Source of the DNA: Hirudo medicinalis
Taxonomy: Eukaryota; Annelida; Clitellata; Hirudinida; Hirudinidae
Reading direction: 5' to 3'
NCBI GenBank assembly: GCA_011800805.1
Contig: MPNW01000883.1
Span: forward strand, 44,305 to 61,966
DNA length: 17,662 nucleotides
Position numbers and translations under genes: made by a program. The notes under the pieces were generated by a model. That model worked only from the letters and a program-made list of their open reading frames with translations, ran no database searches and had not been told where the DNA came from. This document shows, piece by piece, positions 15,901 to 17,662 of this stretch. Numbering within the stretch: position 1 is the stretch's first letter; the number at the start of each line of letters is the position of its first letter.

Positions 15901-16411
15901 CGTGTTCATCGGCGTGTTCCCATTTTAGCATAATCCAAAACACCAATGCCGTAAAAAATGAAGATAGTGCATATACTTCACCTTCTACGGCACTATACCA
16001 AAAAGAGTCGGTGAAAGTGTAGGCTAATGCACCCACGGCACCTGCACCCATAACGGTAATGAGTTGCGGTGAAGTGAGATTTTCGCCAACGTTCACAAAC
16101 ATTTTTCGGGCAAAGTGTGTGATGGTCCAAAATAAGAATAAGATGGTGCCGGAGCTGGCAAGTGCACTCATGAAGTTTACAGCACTGGCGGCAGTCATTG
16201 GATGGTCGCCGAATAATATGATAAAGAATCTACCCAATAAAGTAAACAGTGGTGCGCCGGGAGGGTGGGGCATACCTAGTTTATATGCACAAGCCACAAA
16301 TTCGCCACAATCCCAAAGTGAGCCTCTGGCTTCTTTGGTGAAGGTATATGTAAGAGTGGCAATCAAAAAAACTACCCAGCCTGTAATGTTGTTTACTTTT
16401 TTAAAGTTCAT
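12902..16411 (-). CDS. GT117 (DUF2723, TMEM260-like) membrane glycosyltransferase
   Basis: This intact 1169-residue protein belongs to the DUF2723 family, now named glycosyltransferase family 117. Human TMEM260 of this family is a protein O-mannosyltransferase; the bacterial substrate is not established. The GT-C-like membrane part has LWDCGEF at 32-38, whose acidic residues are in the position of the GT-C catalytic motif, and the hallmark PHPPGAP at 48-54. It also has WYSAVEGEVYALSSFF at 138-153 and GLSIGVHLLNLL at 193-204. A second helix cluster runs from about 567 to 730 (with PRERDYVFVGA). The long periplasmic C-terminus begins with FTYGDNDTYPLWYAQEVEG (about 763-781) and ends in TPR-like helices (about 1030-1140). 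It lies between a secreted DUF4294 protein and a secreted FKBP, which suggests a role in modifying or folding exported proteins (inference). Confidence 0.92.
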   Translation of the reverse strand: MNFKKVNNITGWVVFLIATLTYTFTKEARGSLWDCGEFVACAYKLGMPHPPGAPLFTLLGRFFIILFGDHPMTAASAVNFMSALASSGTILFLFWTITHFARKMFVNVGENLTSPQLITVMGAGAVGALAYTFTDSFWYSAVEGEVYALSSFFTALVFWIMLKWEHADEHAADDEVERVRSNRWIIFLFFMMGLSIGVHLLNLLTIPAIVMIYYYRRYKPTTKGAVLAFIIGCIITGLVQVAVIQYSMKAAGWFDILFVNPFGLPFFSGFAVYFILIALLICWALVFKPNISKTKIVIWTALFFTLVFFPFAFSGSAATFRIIVLLIIGGALGYFIKTSALRVLKLSLWCYAFMMLGYFMYFTSIIRSHANPGIDMNNVDNPINLVYYLGREQYGSAPLIYGPHFAAQYRDDDGDGMIDMEYGEMKYVKGKDKYIPTGRDRTPLYQSSDMQLFPRIWDSSNDQNHAQFYADWLNLDQQRDEKTGQITYGAPSYGDNLKWFLTYQTDFLFLRYFMWNVAGRQNDLQGFGNKRDGNWISGIGLIDTPRLGDQSKMPESLKQNKANNKLYMLPLILGVLGFVFQLIKNRKDFIVTFVFFFFMGEALVIYLNAPGNMPRERDYVFVGAVYVFAIWIGLSVLSFVKLATEKTQKDLLKQVLIYGGTVTFIITLLTSLNADGKSTVMVSLVAGVLFVIVTAAITYIVKAISGNGSNFKMAGLAAGVICLLVPALMAQQEWDDHDRSKKTLAPDLAKDYLESCAPNAILFTYGDNDTYPLWYAQEVEGVRPDIRIINTSLLGIDWYINQLRYKINNAPGVDIIWTPEQIEGHNREYIRIHQEQKSQGLDPNAHYPLYNIMKDYLGQKVLDDDGNDVGPSSMPFRKFFVPVDKSLVLKNGTTNPADSVLNQIAFEIPKSALARNDLMMLNIIATNKWQRPIYFTSQSSGIGIDPYLRKDGLTYRLIPFLAKTPQQNWVIDNVMRSLRMGGASIKDNNLSAISENLKKYEFGGANRAGIYFDEVNRQYLLSVRAIFAEAAGNLADAGKTEDAIKLLNKEADGIRPENLPYGMVSRYSQHNQTSIMLTEAYYKAGKLDQARKITGDIKNDIASQRNYYEYLKANKPDYYASLEHTEVILNEIMDEVLTQVEQHYDPLKKPAKSAASEMNAEEVLRTNKK

Positions 16412-16438
16412 TGGAAATAATAATTGTTTTAAGCTTCA

Positions 16439-16446
16439 CAAAAATA
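16439..16446 (-). promoter_or_regulatory. Possible -7 promoter box (TATTTTTG) for the GT117-FKBP operon
   Basis: On the minus strand TATTTTTG fits TAnnTTTG and lies 27 bases before the GT117 start codon. No TTG is correctly spaced upstream. The 103-base gap to the DUF4294 gene could hold a separate promoter or only a spacer within one operon. Confidence 0.3.
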
Positions 16447-16514
16447 CGGATAAAGGCATCACTTGCAGGTGATTTGCGCTTACATATCCGAAATTTGTGG
16501 AATTGCAAATGTCA

Positions 16515-17231
16515 TTATCGTTGTGCGGAGGGGTTGATATAGGAATTGTTGTACCAGGTGGCATCTATTTCTCTGACAAAGTTTTCTATGTTTCTGTCAA
16601 AGATTTCTTTTAAATTGTAATCTTGTTTTAGACTTCCTCCGTAAAAGAAGGCGATGGTTTGGTATATCCTTGCGTTTAACCCTCCTTTGTATTCTTTTAA
16701 TATGTCGTAACAGTTGTTTCCGGTTTGCCGATTGATGAGTTTCATTAATACTTTTCCTTGGTAAACCGAGAGGTTGGTGAGTGGGTCGGAAAATTGTTTT
16801 TTTAGTTCTTTTTCTTTGCCTTTGATGATGGCTTTTCGGTCTTTTCTTGAACCGGCTGTTTCTATTTCTTTATTAATTTGGTTGATGGTTACGCCTGCAA
16901 TTTTTGCGTAGGGGTAACATACATACACGGCGTTGCGAAGGCGGTTGTATTCTTGTTTTACTGCTTCTAATTTGGCGGGTGGTAGTTTAGATATCCATAT
17001 ATTTTCCTCTTCGGTGTAGGGCATCATTTTGAAAGAGTTGTAATCTTCGCCGTACCAAATTGCGGCTATTTTTAGATGGTCGTTAGGGCCCCAATCTTTC
17101 ATTATTTCTTCCATGCTGGGGCGTGGTGGTATGCGGGTAGTGTCTGTTTCGGACGGTATCTGGGCAGTACATGGACAGATGGCCATGAGTGCTATTAGCA
17201 AAAATGATATATGGATTTTTAGTGTATTCAC
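16515..17231 (-). CDS. Secreted DUF4294-family protein
   Basis: The product has 238 residues. The N-terminus (MNTLKIHISFLLIALMAICP) is a signal peptide, with likely cleavage after CTA near residue 23. The body matches the Bacteroidota DUF4294 family: YNRLRNAVYVCYPYAKIAG at about 95-113, a Lys/Glu-rich stretch (KAIIKGKEKELKKQFSDPL), then QGKVLMKLINRQTGNNCYDI and LKEYKGGLNARIYQTIAFFY to about 197. The function is unknown. The start is GTG at 17229-17231; the next Met is residue 16, inside the signal peptide, so GTG is preferred. The gene is 103 bases upstream of the GT117 gene on the same strand. A cysteine pair (CPC, 19-21) does not form a good lipobox. Confidence 0.85.
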   Translation of the reverse strand: MNTLKIHISFLLIALMAICPCTAQIPSETDTTRIPPRPSMEEIMKDWGPNDHLKIAAIWYGEDYNSFKMMPYTEEENIWISKLPPAKLEAVKQEYNRLRNAVYVCYPYAKIAGVTINQINKEIETAGSRKDRKAIIKGKEKELKKQFSDPLTNLSVYQGKVLMKLINRQTGNNCYDILKEYKGGLNARIYQTIAFFYGGSLKQDYNLKEIFDRNIENFVREIDATWYNNSYINPSAQR

Positions 17232-17238
17232 TTCCTTG

Positions 17239-17246
17239 CAAAGGTA
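17239..17246 (-). promoter_or_regulatory. -7 promoter box (TACCTTTG) for the DUF4294 gene
   Basis: The minus strand carries an exact TAnnTTTG match ending only 8 bases before the GTG start, which would give an almost leaderless mRNA. No TTG is found at the usual -33 distance. Confidence 0.4.
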
Positions 17247-17416
17247 CAGGCAGTGTGGGTATTTTTGAATTTGGTAAAATGATAAGGAATTCTTAATTAT
17301 TTGTATTGTGCGGTGGTGATTTCAGTGCTAAGGTTGAAGTGTAGGACGCAAGTAAAGTTCAATAGTAGTACTACGGCTGGGTTCATACATGGTCATAATG
17401 GATTATAGAAAAATAA

Positions 17417-17458
17417 GAAGCCGTCTCAAAAGTAATTGAGGCGGTTTTTTTTATTTTG
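17417..17458 (+). mobile_element. Second copy of the IS1182-like right end, with terminator hairpin
   Basis: These 42 bases are the reverse complement of 2201-2241, identical except for one extra T (T8 against T7). The outer boundary GAAGCCGTCTCAAAAG faces left, so the element body lies to the right and leaves the window. CCGTCTCAA and TTGAGGCGG with the following T8 form an intrinsic terminator in the plus direction. The sequence inside differs from that next to the first copy. Confidence 0.6.
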
Positions 17459-17662
17459 ATCGCGTTGTGGGCAACTGTTGTTCAAAATCTTCCATATGCT
17501 TGGGTGAAGTAAGGGTGTCGGTTGGATTGGGGTGCAGGGTATTTTTGTTTTATCTTTTAATGCGGCGTTGAGTTGGTCGGTGGTTTGTTGTACGCTTGCC
17601 GGGTCGGTAGGCGCAAAGCTGGTGGGGCGTTTGTCTTTAAGTTCTTCGGCGGCTACTTTTTC
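17426..17662 (-). CDS. 3' part of an unidentified gene, possibly IS1182-family transposase, running off the window
   Basis: The frame is open from the window edge (starting EKVAAEELKDKRPTSFAP) to a stop inside the element end, 78 codons. After QLNAALKDKTK the protein character changes. One additional A in the A-run near 17545 would continue as NTLHPNPTDTLTSPKHMEDF and stop at 17451-17453, just before the element end. That second reading looks more natural. The orientation agrees with a transposase reading toward the element's right end, and the charged linker resembles the variable middle of IS1182 transposases. I cannot exclude a host gene. No start is visible. Confidence 0.4.
   Translation of the reverse strand, partial: EKVAAEELKDKRPTSFAPTDPASVQQTTDQLNAALKDKTKIPCTPIQPTPLLHPSIWKILNNSCPQRDQNKKNRLNYF

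Noticed and set aside
16515..17231. DUF4294 protein as a lipoprotein
   Set aside because: The cysteines at 19 and 21 are not preceded by a proper lipobox; ordinary signal peptide cleavage fits better.
17328..17396. 22-codon minus-strand frame (MTMYEPSRSTTIELYLRPTL type) next to the IS end
   Set aside because: It looks mildly protein-like and could be a gene tail cut by the insertion, but it is too short to support.
1..17662. CRISPR array, prophage or defence island
   Set aside because: No regularly spaced repeats, phage structural genes, integrase or known defence proteins are visible on either strand.

Overview
The window looks like chromosomal DNA of a Bacteroidota bacterium, probably from the Chitinophagaceae or close relatives. 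The evidence is an exbB-exbD-exbD-tonB cluster with an extended ExbB, a bacillithiol-type BshA, a DUF2723/GT117 protein of about 1170 residues, a DUF4294 protein, and promoter-like TAnnTTTG boxes in place of sigma-70 boxes. Taxonomy is inferred from gene content only.

Layout from left to right. Positions 22-1149 (-) encode BshA. Positions 1367-2241 are a graveyard of insertion sequences: the two ends of an IS1182-like element, with an internally deleted IS256-like element (23-bp inverted repeats) between them. Positions 2280-5448 (-) are the energy-transduction operon exbB-exbD-exbD-tonB, and its likely terminator is the end of the IS1182-like element. Positions 5725-6222 (+) encode thiol peroxidase Tpx. 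Tpx shares a bidirectional terminator with a convergent tRNA-Arg(CCG).

Positions 6454-7395 (-) hold a broken CLC-type anion transporter. Directly upstream, at 7431-7487, the minus strand carries a clear fluoride riboswitch. With the GREGT motif of the broken gene, this identifies it as a fluoride exporter of the EriC-F/CLC-F type. A MarC-family membrane protein follows at 7516-8097 (-), then a secreted M1 metallopeptidase (8267-9925, +) and a polysaccharide flippase (10201-11721, +).

The gap 11722-12163 holds a terminator-like hairpin, a short transposase-like remnant and an undetermined base. Positions 12164-17231 (-) carry a secreted DUF4294 protein, the large GT117 membrane glycosyltransferase and a secreted FKBP prolyl isomerase. 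The last two are joined stop-to-start. The right edge has a second copy of the IS1182-like end, inverted relative to the first, and the 3' part of an unidentified gene.

The most notable observation is the fluoride riboswitch in front of a fluoride exporter gene that carries a stop codon and two frameshifts. Several disruptions lie in homopolymers, and the two undetermined bases (1918, 12014) fall in or beside mobile-element remnants. Some of the apparent decay may therefore be sequencing or assembly error. I saw no CRISPR array, phage region, toxin-antitoxin pair or recognisable defence system.
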